The notes under the pieces: generated by a model
Told to the model about the DNA's origin: nothing
Database searches by the model: none
The model's input: only the letters and a program-made list of their open reading frames with translations
In this document: positions 53,714-62,099 of the stretch, piece by piece
Layout: every line of letters begins with the position of its first letter
How positions within the stretch are numbered: the first letter of the stretch is position 1
Origin: Paenibacillus sp. PL91
GTDB taxonomy: Bacteria; Bacillota; Bacilli; Paenibacillales; Paenibacillaceae
Direction: 5' to 3'
Assembly: GCF_012935325.2 (NCBI RefSeq)
Contig: NZ_JABBYG020000006.1
Location: 62,001-126,000, forward strand
Length of the DNA: 64,000 nt
Position numbers and translations under genes: made by a program

Positions 53714-53754
53714 CAGAGCATGGTGAGGGGTAACCTCCGATGCTCTGTTTTTTT
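53714..53754 (+). terminator. Terminator-like element, copy 1
   Basis: Stem CAGAGCAT/ATGCTCTG with a GAGG/CCTC inner pairing (34 nt) followed by TTTTTTT. The same 34-nt element recurs at 55440 with 5 differences. No gene lies upstream on this strand, so what this one terminates is unknown. Confidence 0.75.
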
Positions 53755-53932
53755 ATTTAAAACGGATGAATGATCGATGGCTCCGACGGTTTGAAAGCAG
53801 AGCAAGCTAATTGTTGTCATTCTGAAAGTTGTTTATCACATTTTTTGTTAATTTATCCGGTGTGAGTCGATAATTCATTCGAAATAGCATCTAATCTCGA
53901 ATTATCCTTACGATTTGTAAAAATATAAATTG

Positions 53933-54103
53933 ACGTTAGGTTATATAACGTGATATATTTTCATCATGTTAAATAAGTTAACATTAAAGGTGTTTTCATT
54001 ACAATTCGTTCGATTCAAGCTGCTAAAATGATCCAAATTGAAGGTATTTAGCAACTTTAATCGACTTTCAGATCAATCACACTTTTTTTATTGTTAAATA
54101 ACA
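53933..54103. promoter_or_regulatory. Palindromic sites upstream of MFS gene
   Basis: ACGTTA-N7-TAACGT (53933-53951), ATGTTAA-N5-TTAACAT (53966-53984) and TGTTA-N2-TAACA (54092-54103) lie in the ~375-nt AT-rich leader. The last two share a TGTTAAATAA block. They are likely operator sites of a regulator acting on the transporter gene. Confidence 0.5.
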
Positions 54104-54130
54104 TAACACGAGAAAGGCGGAGGTAACAAG

Positions 54131-55366
54131 ATGAACAAAAAAACGAACAATCCTATTCTGCTTATTGTTTTATTCGCGCTTGGCTGGACCTTCATGTATG
54201 CGGATCGTAACATTCTTTCTCCTGTTATGGGAGTCATTGGAGATGAATGGGGACTATCCAAAACACAGCTTGGATTAATGTCTACTGTATTCTTCATCAC
54301 GTATGCAGCTATGCAAATTCCCGCTGGTATTTTAGCCGACCGATTCGGCAGGGTGAAAATATTAGTTATCGGATATGTGTTGTTCGGAGTGGGGACGATT
54401 TTGAGTGGATTTGCTCCAGGTTTTATTATTTTTCTAGCTCTGAGAGCATTCACAGGATTAGGAGAAGGGACGTATTACGGCCCTGTATATGGCATCACAT
54501 CAGGCTCGATTCCTCCAAAATACCGAGGATTATCTTCCGCATTTATTAACAGCGGTATGGCTATCGGCATTTCCCTTGGCTTTATCGCCTCCAGTTACTT
54601 TACCTATACATTAGAAAAAAGTTGGCAGTTTTCATTTTATTTATTCGGTTTTTTGACAATCGTGGTAGCTATTTTAATTGGTGTATTCGTGAAAGACGAC
54701 CGCAGCAAAGAACAGCGTCAAGCCGCTAGGGTCAAGGGCGAGCGGGGCAGCATGAAAGTTCTGTTTACAAGAAATCATATTTTTACATACATCCTTATCT
54801 TTTGCTCGCTTTACGGATTTTTTGGAATGCTGACATGGCTGCCTTATTATTTGCAAAGCGTACGCGGCTTAGAAGGCTCACAAACAGGTATCATTTCATC
54901 ACTCGTCCCATGGGCATCCATTCCGGGAGCGATATTGTTTGGATATTTGTCTGATAAAATGAAAAACAAAAAGCCGCTCATTTTGCTGCTTGTCCTGCTG
55001 GGCTCTATCTGCCAGTTCGTCATTCCGTATGCGGAGAATTATTCGCTCATGATTGTAGGTTTGGTCATTTATGGCCTCGTCGGCAAATTGGCGCTTGATC
55101 CGATTCTAATCTCGTTCATCGCGGAAATTACGCCGTCCCATATGTATTCAAGAGCATTCAGCTTCTTTAACTTTGCTGGCATGCTCTCGTCGATATTTGC
55201 GCCATACCTAACAGGTTATCTGGCAGACGCTATGGGCAATATCGAGTTTGGCTTTTATTTGTCAGGCGTGCTGCTGCTGATCGGCGGAATCTTGTTTATG
55301 TTCACGAAGCATGGCCCGGTCCCAGCCGGTGTTGCCTTTGACGCTAAACCGGCAATAAGTAAGTAG
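54131..55366 (+). CDS. MFS transporter (anion:cation symporter-like)
   Basis: A 411-residue twelve-segment transporter. GWTFMYADRNILSPVMGVIG, FFITYAAMQIPAGILADRFG with the conserved DRFGR loop, and FTGLGEGTYYGPVYGITSGS resemble the anion:cation symporter (D-galactonate/hexuronate) branch of the MFS. A carboxylate sugar is a likely substrate but not proven. RBS GAAAGGCGGAGG. It stands alone between two identical hairpin elements. Confidence 0.88.
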   Translation: MNKKTNNPILLIVLFALGWTFMYADRNILSPVMGVIGDEWGLSKTQLGLMSTVFFITYAAMQIPAGILADRFGRVKILVIGYVLFGVGTILSGFAPGFIIFLALRAFTGLGEGTYYGPVYGITSGSIPPKYRGLSSAFINSGMAIGISLGFIASSYFTYTLEKSWQFSFYLFGFLTIVVAILIGVFVKDDRSKEQRQAARVKGERGSMKVLFTRNHIFTYILIFCSLYGFFGMLTWLPYYLQSVRGLEGSQTGIISSLVPWASIPGAILFGYLSDKMKNKKPLILLLVLLGSICQFVIPYAENYSLMIVGLVIYGLVGKLALDPILISFIAEITPSHMYSRAFSFFNFAGMLSSIFAPYLTGYLADAMGNIEFGFYLSGVLLLIGGILFMFTKHGPVPAGVAFDAKPAISK

Positions 55367-55439
55367 AATACAAGAGCCGCAAGAAACAGTCTCATTGTGG
55401 AGACATTGGATAGAAAAAATCATAAAGCCGTTTTAAAAG

Positions 55440-55480
55440 CAGAGCATGGTGAGGAATAACCTCAAGTGCTCTGCTTTTTT
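55440..55480 (+). terminator. Terminator of MFS gene, copy 2 of repeated element
   Basis: The same 34-nt hairpin as at 53714 (29 of 34 identical), followed by TTTTTT. The MFS gene is thus framed by two copies of one element. Confidence 0.85.
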
Positions 55481-55545
55481 ATGCCTGATTTCAACTCGAA
55501 TGTAAGCGGATAAAACAGTAGTGGAAATTTTGGATGGAATAGGAT

Positions 55546-55573
55546 ATTGTAATATTGTAATAAAAATTACAAT
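55546..55573. promoter_or_regulatory. Operator-like direct and inverted repeats of ATTGTAAT
   Basis: ATTGTAAT occurs twice in tandem (55546-55553 and 55554-55561) and once inverted (ATTACAAT, 55566-55573) with a 4-nt spacer, 26 nt before the RHH-ankyrin start. Short repeated half-sites like this are typical for ribbon-helix-helix proteins, so autoregulation is likely. Confidence 0.7.
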
Positions 55574-55598
55574 AACAACAACGGGAGAACACACACTT

Positions 55599-56453
55599 AT
55601 GTCTAACAAGAAACAGAGCGTTGTTATATCCATTCGGTTAGATGATATTACTTTGAAGGCAGTAGACGTGCTTGTTGATTCTGGTCTTGAGTCGAACCGT
55701 TCAAGGGCAGTCACGCATTTGATAAACGTAGGCATACAAGCATCCGAGGAGCTGCTCCAAAAAGCCAAATCGCTTGCAGATAACGTTCAGCAATTGCGAA
55801 ATGAAATGATTGATGCTGTAAAGCTGAACAATCTAGACAAGGTGGCAGAGCTGATCAACAAGGATTCGACGCTTGTTAATGCAAGCAACGCTAGCGGAGA
55901 AACGGCTGTTTTGATGGCGGCCTATTACCGCTCAAAAGAGATTAAGGAATTGCTTTTGAATAACGGCGCGGAGCTCACTATTTTTGAGGCGGCAGCAGTT
56001 GGCAATACGCAGCGCATAAAGGACTTGCTGGCAGATTCACCTGAATGGCTCGAAAGCTACAGCAGCGATGGCTTTACTCCTTTAGGCTTAGCCGCTCATT
56101 TTGGCAACGAAGAAACGGTGAAGTTCCTATTGGACAAGGGTGCGGACATAGACGCCAGAAGCAAGGATGGGAACCTGAACAATATGGCCATCCATGCCGC
56201 TATAGCCGGAAATTTTGAGCATATCGTGAAGCTGCTGATCCAACATGGAGCCGATGTGAACGTGAAGTGTGAAGGGAAGTGGCGACTTGGCTTTACTCCC
56301 CTTCATGTAGCTGGACATTTTGGCCGAGTCTCGATGATCAATATGTTGCTACTGGCAGGAGCAGATCGAACAGCTGCCAACGATGCGGGAGAAACGCCCT
56401 ACGAATTAGCTAAGTCAAAGGGGCATCAAGCGTCAGCTGTTCTTTTGCAATAA
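55599..56453 (+). CDS. Ribbon-helix-helix / ankyrin-repeat fusion protein
   Basis: A 284-residue protein. Residues ~5-50 (SVVISIRLDDITLKAVDVLV, then SGLESNRSRAVTHLINVGIQ) are a MetJ/Arc-type ribbon-helix-helix DNA-binding domain. A short coiled coil (SEELLQKAKSLADNVQQLRN) follows, then five to six ankyrin repeats (~75-284) with GFTPLGLAAHFGNEETVKFL and GFTPLHVAGHFGRVSMINML. ATG 55599 has GGGAGA 10 nt in front. The repeats would bind a protein and thereby control DNA binding. The repeated operator upstream fits autoregulation. The neighbouring ankyrin gene could encode its partner. Confidence 0.85.
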   Translation: MSNKKQSVVISIRLDDITLKAVDVLVDSGLESNRSRAVTHLINVGIQASEELLQKAKSLADNVQQLRNEMIDAVKLNNLDKVAELINKDSTLVNASNASGETAVLMAAYYRSKEIKELLLNNGAELTIFEAAAVGNTQRIKDLLADSPEWLESYSSDGFTPLGLAAHFGNEETVKFLLDKGADIDARSKDGNLNNMAIHAAIAGNFEHIVKLLIQHGADVNVKCEGKWRLGFTPLHVAGHFGRVSMINMLLLAGADRTAANDAGETPYELAKSKGHQASAVLLQ

Positions 56454-56478
56454 AAAAACAATCAAAGGAGAAATTTCA

Positions 56479-56874
56479 ATGGAGAACAAGCTGGCCATCC
56501 AACCCGAATTAGTAAGAGATTTTGTCGGCAATGCACATGGTGACCTGGATCGTGTTAAAGAGCTTCTCCTGCAAGAGCCTGGGCTCGTCAATGCAGCATG
56601 GGATTGGGGCGGCGGAGATTGGGAAACAGCTATCGGTGCGGCCGCTCATATGGGAAGAAGGGACATCGCTCAGTTTCTTATCGAAAATGGGGCGCGCCTC
56701 GATTTATTTGCGGCGGCGATGTTAGGGAAGATTGATATTGTCCGAGCTATGCTTGCTGATAACGCTAATCTTGTAAATGCAAGAGGTGCGCACGGAATTC
56801 CATTAGTCGTTCACGCTCAGCAGGGCGGGGAAGAGGCGGCGCAGGTTCTCGATTTGCTGAATGAGTATTTATAA
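56479..56874 (+). CDS. Ankyrin-repeat protein (131 aa)
   Basis: A 131-residue protein of about three to four ankyrin repeats (AHGDLDRVKELLLQEPGLVN, AAHMGRRDIAQFLIENGARL, AMLGKIDIVRAMLADNANLV). No DNA-binding part. It starts 25 nt after the RHH-ankyrin gene behind CAAAGGAGAAATTTCA, so the two are one operon and probably interact or share a target. Confidence 0.85.
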   Translation: MENKLAIQPELVRDFVGNAHGDLDRVKELLLQEPGLVNAAWDWGGGDWETAIGAAAHMGRRDIAQFLIENGARLDLFAAAMLGKIDIVRAMLADNANLVNARGAHGIPLVVHAQQGGEEAAQVLDLLNEYL

Positions 56875-56880
56875 TCTTTA

Positions 56881-57087
56881 TCATTGCCAAAAAGCCATCT
56901 CACGCCGATATATCGGTACGGGATGGTCTTTTTTTCTGGCATGCGGCTTACGGTTTCCAGGCTTCTTTCTGCCGAGGAGAAGCTCTACGAACAATAGATT
57001 AGGCACCCAGCAAAGCCACTCAATAACGATAAAGGTATCGTTCGCATCGGTTAGTCCTAAAAATACCGCTTCCGGCTTGTACAGGAA
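56881..57087 (-). pseudogene. Remnant of a membrane protein gene
   Basis: A 68-codon open frame on the minus strand without start codon, preceded by TAA. The translation includes AVFLGLTDANDTFIVIEWLC followed by WVPNLLFVELLLG, which reads like one membrane segment of a real protein with a conserved turn. It runs into the terminator region and stops. I take it as the decayed end of a gene. It could also be chance, given its short length. Confidence 0.35.
56889..56936 (+). terminator. Terminator of ankyrin operon
   Basis: Imperfect stem with the GCCATC/GATGGT arms, an inner CCGATATATCGG palindrome and TTTTTTT. Confidence 0.7.
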
Positions 57088-57172
57088 TTAACGTTGTAAA
57101 TGACGAAACAATACTTGAGCTGTGTGTGAGGCGAGTGACGTGAAGAAATGATCATTTTTTTTCAAAGCGTTA

Positions 57173-57201
57173 TGTCGATTTCTAACTTTGCGATTCGTCG
57201 T
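57173..57201 (+). promoter_or_regulatory. ECF42-type promoter 1
   Basis: TGTCGAT (57173-57179), 14 nt, TTCGTCGT (57194-57201), 77 nt before the first YCII gene. The same arrangement is found at 59053 and 59592. TGTCGA is the reported -35 element of ECF42 promoters. Confidence 0.85.
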
Positions 57202-57278
57202 TTACGTAGGAGCGAGATTAACGGTTCGATGAGAACGAATAATCGGGTCTCCATTATGAACCCAGGAGGGAAATAGAT

Positions 57279-57704
57279 ATGCGATTTATGATGGTTGTAA
57301 AAGGGACGAAGGATTCCGAGGCGGGGGTTATGCCTAGTCAGGAGCTTCTCGAAGCGATGCTGCGGTACAACGAAGAATTGGCTAAGGCCGGCGTCCTGCT
57401 CGCTGCCGATGGTCTCCATGCAAGCTCAACTGGAATCCGGATATCGTATCCGGAGCCAGGCGGCAAACCGAAAGTCATTGACGGACCTTTTACCGAGGCA
57501 AAAGAAATCATAGCCGGCTACACCCTTATTGAGGTCAAATCAAGAGAAGAAGCGATCGAGTGGGCGATGCGCATGCCAGATCCCCACGGAAATGGCGAAG
57601 GGCAAATCGAGCTCCGTCAGGTGATCGATGCGCCAGAGCTGACACAGAACCCGGAAACGCTGGCCGTGCTTCGCGATCAGATGGATAGGCTTAAAAAATC
57701 GTGA
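57279..57704 (+). CDS. YCII/DGPF-family protein (1)
   Basis: A 141-residue protein of the YCII-related family with the name-giving DGPF motif (VIDGPFTEAKEIIAGYTLIE), preceded by MRFMMVVKGTKDSEAGVMPS. Proteins of this family accompany ECF42 sigma factors and may be small-molecule enzymes or binding proteins. AGGAGGGA ribosome site. The stop overlaps the GTG of the sigma gene by 4 nt. Confidence 0.92.
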   Translation: MRFMMVVKGTKDSEAGVMPSQELLEAMLRYNEELAKAGVLLAADGLHASSTGIRISYPEPGGKPKVIDGPFTEAKEIIAGYTLIEVKSREEAIEWAMRMPDPHGNGEGQIELRQVIDAPELTQNPETLAVLRDQMDRLKKS

Positions 57705-58963
57705 ACGACTCCTCGGTTCAGCGTACAATCGACGCCATCTGGCGTATCGAATCGGCTAAGCTGATCGCCGGGCTGGCGAGGATGGTACGTGATGTTGGTC
57801 TCGCGGAAGATCTTGCCCAGGATGCGCTTGTCATTGCATTGGAACGGTGGCCGAATATCGGCATTCCGGACAATCCCGGCGCTTGGCTGATGACGACGGC
57901 AAAGCGCCGGGCGATTGATCTGCTGCGCAGAAGCAAGCTGCGTGACCAGAAGTATGAGGAGTTTGGGCGAGGAAACGCCCTGTACTCTGAAGATGATATG
58001 GACATGTCGATGGATGGAGAGGTTGGCGATGACCTGCTCCGATTGATTTTTACTACCTGTCACCCCGTCTTGTCCAAGGAGGCGCGGGTCGCCTTGACGC
58101 TGCGTCTGCTCGGGGGGCTTACGACCGATGAAATTGCACACGCGTTTCTCGTCGGAGAGTCCACTATCGCACAGCGGATCGTTCGGGCGAAGCGTACGCT
58201 TAGCGCGTCTCGGGTTGGCTTTGAGGTTCCCGTAGGTGAGGAGCTTAAAGAACGCCTGTCGACCGTGCTCGAAGTCATCTATTTAATGTTTAACGAGGGC
58301 TATACCGCGACTTCCGGCGGCAGCTGGATACGTCCGCTGCTTTGCCAGGAGGCGCTAAGACTAGGACGCATTCTGGCGGAAATCGCAGCTGGAGAGCCGG
58401 AGGTTCACGGCTTGGTTGCCCTGATGGAAATTCAGTCGTCCAGGTTTAAAACAAGGGTAAATGCAACAGGTGAGCCTATCCTTCTCATGGACCAAAATCG
58501 CGCGTTATGGGATCAGCTGCTGATCCGTCGCGGCATGGCCGCTCTCGAGCGTGCGAGAAATCTCGGTCGCCCGCTTGGGCCATATGCGCTTCAAGCTGCG
58601 ATTTCCGCGTGCCATGCGCAGGCTCGTACCGCATCCGAGACCGACTGGGCGCGTATTGCCGCCCTTTATGAAGCTTTGTCACGCGTAATGCCTTCGCCTA
58701 TCGTAGAATTAAACCGAGCTGTGGCTATCGCCATGGCTTTCGGTCCGGCATTTGGCCTTCAAATTGTAGACGAGCTAACCTCTGAGCCATCGTTAAAGGA
58801 GTACCACCTTTTGCCGAGCGTACGCGGTGATCTTCTGGTCAAATTGGATCGTATGGAAGAAGCTCGCATCGAGTTCGAGCGAGCCGCCTCGCTTACGCGC
58901 AACACGCGCGAGCGCGAGCTTCTGCACAAGCGCGCCGCGGAATGCGCTTCAAAAGGGTGCTAA
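57701..58963 (+). CDS. ECF42-type sigma factor with C-terminal TPR-like domain
   Basis: A 420-residue sigma factor. Sigma-2 and sigma-4 regions lie at ~1-90 (AEDLAQDALVIALERWPNIG, WLMTTAKRRAIDLLRR) and ~110-175 (ARVALTLRLLGGLTTDEIAH and ESTIAQRIVRAKRTL). A SnoaL-free, helical C-terminal domain of ~230 residues follows with the YLMFNEGYTATSGG motif, as in the ECF42 (COG4941) group. This domain is required for activity in studied members; no anti-sigma factor is known. GTG start with ATGA-like overlap. It should transcribe its own operon and the two genes downstream. Confidence 0.93.
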   Translation: MNDSSVQRTIDAIWRIESAKLIAGLARMVRDVGLAEDLAQDALVIALERWPNIGIPDNPGAWLMTTAKRRAIDLLRRSKLRDQKYEEFGRGNALYSEDDMDMSMDGEVGDDLLRLIFTTCHPVLSKEARVALTLRLLGGLTTDEIAHAFLVGESTIAQRIVRAKRTLSASRVGFEVPVGEELKERLSTVLEVIYLMFNEGYTATSGGSWIRPLLCQEALRLGRILAEIAAGEPEVHGLVALMEIQSSRFKTRVNATGEPILLMDQNRALWDQLLIRRGMAALERARNLGRPLGPYALQAAISACHAQARTASETDWARIAALYEALSRVMPSPIVELNRAVAIAMAFGPAFGLQIVDELTSEPSLKEYHLLPSVRGDLLVKLDRMEEARIEFERAASLTRNTRERELLHKRAAECASKGC

Positions 58964-59052
58964 CATTCATCATGAAAAAAGGTAACGCAGAGACAGTGCC
59001 AGGCACAGACGGATTTCTTTTTTTAAGCGTTATTAAAATAGATGAAACGCCA

Positions 59053-59081
59053 TGTCGATTATGGTGCCTCCCGTTCGTCGT
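59053..59081 (+). promoter_or_regulatory. ECF42-type promoter 2
   Basis: TGTCGAT (59053-59059), 14 nt, TTCGTCGT (59074-59081), 58 nt before the second YCII gene. Sequence between the boxes differs from the other two copies, so the boxes themselves are conserved. Confidence 0.85.
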
Positions 59082-59139
59082 GTAGGTAGAGGCGGGTTGC
59101 AAGCAGCCCAGACTCATTTGATATCGGGAGGTAACCTAC

Positions 59140-59574
59140 ATGCGATATATGTTAATTGTCAAAGCGACCAAGCGTTCTGAAGCTGGCGTGAAGCCGAGCC
59201 GCGAGCTTATGGATGCGATGGCTGCGTATAACGAAGCGCTTGCAAGAGAAGGCGTGCTTATCGCTGCTGAAGGCCTGCAGCCAAGCTCCAGCGGACTGCG
59301 GATCACGTATTCGGTTCATGGCGACATGCCCGAAGTAACGGTTGGGCCTTTTGCAGAGGAGAAGCAGCTCGTTGCGGGATTTACGCTGATTGATGTGAAG
59401 TCGGAGGACGAAGCGATCGAATGGGCGAAACGGATGCCGAATCCGAGCGGCTGGGGCAAGGGAGAAATTGAGCTCCGCCAGCTTTTTGAGGACGAAGATC
59501 TGCTGCATGCTTCCGCAATGATAGTGATGGAGTCCGATTTGCGGGATCAAATCGATATGCTGAAAAAAAGCTGA
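59140..59574 (+). CDS. YCII/DGPF-family protein (2)
   Basis: A 144-residue paralogue of the first YCII protein (MRYMLIVKATKRSEAGVKPS). The DGPF motif reads VGPFAEEKQLVAGFTLIDVK, so the Asp is replaced by Val in this copy. GGGAGG ribosome site. Separate promoter, so its transcription does not depend on readthrough from the sigma gene. Confidence 0.9.
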   Translation: MRYMLIVKATKRSEAGVKPSRELMDAMAAYNEALAREGVLIAAEGLQPSSSGLRITYSVHGDMPEVTVGPFAEEKQLVAGFTLIDVKSEDEAIEWAKRMPNPSGWGKGEIELRQLFEDEDLLHASAMIVMESDLRDQIDMLKKS

Positions 59575-59591
59575 TATTCCTACTGCTAATC

Positions 59592-59620
59592 TGTCGATTC
59601 AGTCATGGCTCGTTCGTCGT
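59592..59620 (+). promoter_or_regulatory. ECF42-type promoter 3
   Basis: TGTCGAT (59592-59598), 14 nt, TTCGTCGT (59613-59620), 76 nt before the DUF1801 gene. It is the third copy with identical spacing. Confidence 0.85.
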
Positions 59621-59696
59621 AAGAATAAAGCCTGAAGTTTCGGATAATCACTAGTGGTCGCTACAGTGATAATAGCCAAAAAAGGAGATTGAAAAC

Positions 59697-60038
59697 ATGA
59701 ACCAAGAAGTAACGGATTTTATCGCATCGGTAAAAGAGCCTTGGCAAGGGGAGCTATGCTCCCGCCTTCGCGAGGTTGTAAATAGCGCGATTCCAGACGT
59801 TCAGGAGCGCATGCAATACAAGAAGCCTCATTTTTTGAAAAATGGAAAATACGCCGCTGTTATTTCAACGTCGAAAGAAGCAGTGAGCTTTACGATCTTT
59901 AACGCCAGCGAGCTGACGCTGCCGGAAGGGCTGTTCGAGGGCCCTCCGGAAAGAAAAACAATTAAGCTTCGTCAAGGAAATACGGTGGATGCCGATCAGC
60001 TTTCGTCGCTGGTAAGTGAGGCTTCCTCCTCTTTATAA
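59697..60038 (+). CDS. DUF1801-family protein
   Basis: A 113-residue protein of the DUF1801/YdhG-like family: EVTDFIASVKEPWQGELCSR, IPDVQERMQYKKPHFLKNGK, and the aromatic core YAAVISTSKEAVSFTIFNAS. Function unknown; related to iron-chaperone-like folds. AAAGGAG ribosome site. Carries its own ECF42-type promoter, which makes it a member of that regulon. Confidence 0.85.
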   Translation: MNQEVTDFIASVKEPWQGELCSRLREVVNSAIPDVQERMQYKKPHFLKNGKYAAVISTSKEAVSFTIFNASELTLPEGLFEGPPERKTIKLRQGNTVDADQLSSLVSEASSSL

Positions 60039-60104
60039 GCTCGAACGGCTGCTGCAATAAGCGTTGAATGGAGATTTCGCGCATAGTCAACGGCTGGTTG
60101 TAGG

Positions 60105-60138
60105 CCGGATTTTTCCTGTGAGGGAAAAATCCGGTTTT
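60105..60138 (+). terminator. Terminator of DUF1801 gene
   Basis: Perfect 12-bp stem CCGGATTTTTCC with its complement, followed by TTTTCTTTG. Confidence 0.9.
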
Positions 60139-60314
60139 CTTTGTTTTGCAGTCGTATAGACAGGGTGATTCTGTGCAAAAAATAGAGCGAGTCGTTAAAC
60201 GGAATCGCCCCTCACAGACGCTTCGGTTTGACCCGAATTCGAGGGACGGGCTTTCTTTTCTTCACCGTTATTGTGTATATTGATGCTTACAGTCATTCTA
60301 AAAGGAGTGTCGAC

Positions 60315-62099
60315 ATGAACCGTTTTGGACAAATAAATACGCTTCGCAATCAAATTTTCCTTGGCTTCATGCTCGTTATGGTCATTGTGCTCGGTTCGGT
60401 TGGCTTTTTTACGTATGGACAGGTATCGGTCCTGCTGCGCAATAATGCGGAGAAGCATATTCAGCAAACGGCTGTCCAGGCGACAGGCAAGCTGGATGTG
60501 CTGCTCAGGCAAATTGATACGTTTACGATGCAGGTAGCAACCAATGCAACGATTCAGCGGCTGATGATGCTGGAGGCGGAAGGGCGGAAAATCACTTTCG
60601 AGGAGCGGCAGTCCCTTCAGAAGGAAATTCGGAAGCAGGAAGCATATGCAACGGGCATCCGCTCATTGGAGCTGTATACGAAAGACTATCGCATGCTGTT
60701 TCCGCTAACGGAGGTCAGCTTGGACAACCGAGTGCCTGCGGATTGGATCAGCCAAGCAGATCAGGGAGATGGAAAGCTGGTCTGGTTCGGCATGGACCCT
60801 CGCTTCCCCGATTCGATCATTGCCATTCGCCATGTCAGGCTCATTGATCGCTCGTTTTCGGATGCAGGGTATTTAATGGTGCAAATTGATAAAAACTATT
60901 TTGAGCTTACGGACGCTGTTGGAAGCGCTGACACCGGCTTGCGCGAAATGATGGGCCTATTCGATGCCGCTAACCAGACGATTACCTCCGACTTTTCCAA
61001 AGAAGTAGACGTGGAGAAGATGCAGCAGAAGGGGGAAGAGACGGTCACGCTAAGCGGAGAAAAATATATGGCAATCGATAAGCAATCGGAAGCGACAGGC
61101 TGGAAAATTATTATTTTAACTCCGGTAAAATACGCGACGGAGGGCATTTCGATTTTGCGCACGGTTATCCTTATTTCGATTTTAGTCGGTAGCTTGCTGT
61201 TTCTCTTTTTGACATTTATATTATCGACGATGATTACGCGGCCCATATTGAATTTGATTAAGGCGATGCGCAACGCCAAGCTTGGGACGCTCAAGCCTAT
61301 TCCGGTTTCGTCTACTACGATGGAAATTAACGAGCTTAATAATACGTATAATCAAATGGTTGTCTCTTTGAATGAATTGATTGAGGTCGTCTACCAGAAG
61401 GAAATCGTTCAAAGCCGAACAGAGCTGAAGGCGCTGCAGGCGCAGATCAACCCGCACTTTTTGTTCAATACGCTGGAGGCCTTTAATTGGGCGCTTGATG
61501 AGAAAGGGGAAGAGGAGCTGGCTCAAATCGTCATCGCGATGTCTGGATTGTTCAGATACGTCATTTCTCGCGCGGACGAGGACGAATGGGTGACGGTCGG
61601 CAACGAGCTTGATCATGCCATACGATATTTAAAAATTATGGATATGCGCATGGTTGATAGACTGACGTGGAGCGTTGAAGCCGATGACACATGCCGAAGT
61701 GTACCGATTCCGAAGCTGCTTATTCAACCGCTTGTGGAAAATGCGATCCTGCATGGCGTAGAGCAGCGGATAGGTGCCGGAACCGTAACGCTTCAAGTCG
61801 AGCCGTCCGAACGGCCGGGCTTCACGCGAATTGTCGTGTCGGACAACGGACCGGGCATGAACGAGGACAAAATCGAGGCACTATACGCGGCGATGGATAA
61901 AGGACATGATCCGTCTTCCTTCAAGGGCACTGGGGTAGGCATAAGCAATGTGGAAAGAAGACTGAAGCTCTATTATGTCGCTGAAAGCGACGGATTGGAA
62001 ATTCGAAGCGAAATAGGCCGCGGCACGACCGTTGCCTTTGAAATACCGAATGAACATGGGAGGGACAAACAAAATGAAAACCATACTGATCGTGGATGA
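60315..62099 (+). CDS. YesM-type sensor histidine kinase
   Basis: A 594-residue membrane kinase. TM1 (~15-37), extracytoplasmic sensor (~38-285), TM2 (ILISILVGSLLFLFLTFILS), HAMP region, His_kinase domain with QAQINPHFLFNTLEAFNWAL (His381), and HATPase with PLVENAILHG (N-box), VSDNGPGM and GTGVGISNVERRL. ATG 60315 follows AAAAGGAGTG by 6 nt. It signals to the response regulator encoded by the overlapping next gene, presumably in reply to an extracellular sugar. Confidence 0.93.
   Translation: MNRFGQINTLRNQIFLGFMLVMVIVLGSVGFFTYGQVSVLLRNNAEKHIQQTAVQATGKLDVLLRQIDTFTMQVATNATIQRLMMLEAEGRKITFEERQSLQKEIRKQEAYATGIRSLELYTKDYRMLFPLTEVSLDNRVPADWISQADQGDGKLVWFGMDPRFPDSIIAIRHVRLIDRSFSDAGYLMVQIDKNYFELTDAVGSADTGLREMMGLFDAANQTITSDFSKEVDVEKMQQKGEETVTLSGEKYMAIDKQSEATGWKIIILTPVKYATEGISILRTVILISILVGSLLFLFLTFILSTMITRPILNLIKAMRNAKLGTLKPIPVSSTTMEINELNNTYNQMVVSLNELIEVVYQKEIVQSRTELKALQAQINPHFLFNTLEAFNWALDEKGEEELAQIVIAMSGLFRYVISRADEDEWVTVGNELDHAIRYLKIMDMRMVDRLTWSVEADDTCRSVPIPKLLIQPLVENAILHGVEQRIGAGTVTLQVEPSERPGFTRIVVSDNGPGMNEDKIEALYAAMDKGHDPSSFKGTGVGISNVERRLKLYYVAESDGLEIRSEIGRGTTVAFEIPNEHGRDKQNENHTDRG

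Noticed and set aside
56861..57091. 76-codon plus-strand frame after the ankyrin genes
   Set aside because: Runs through the terminator, begins inside the ankyrin gene and has no ribosome site. The opposite-strand remnant reads more like protein.
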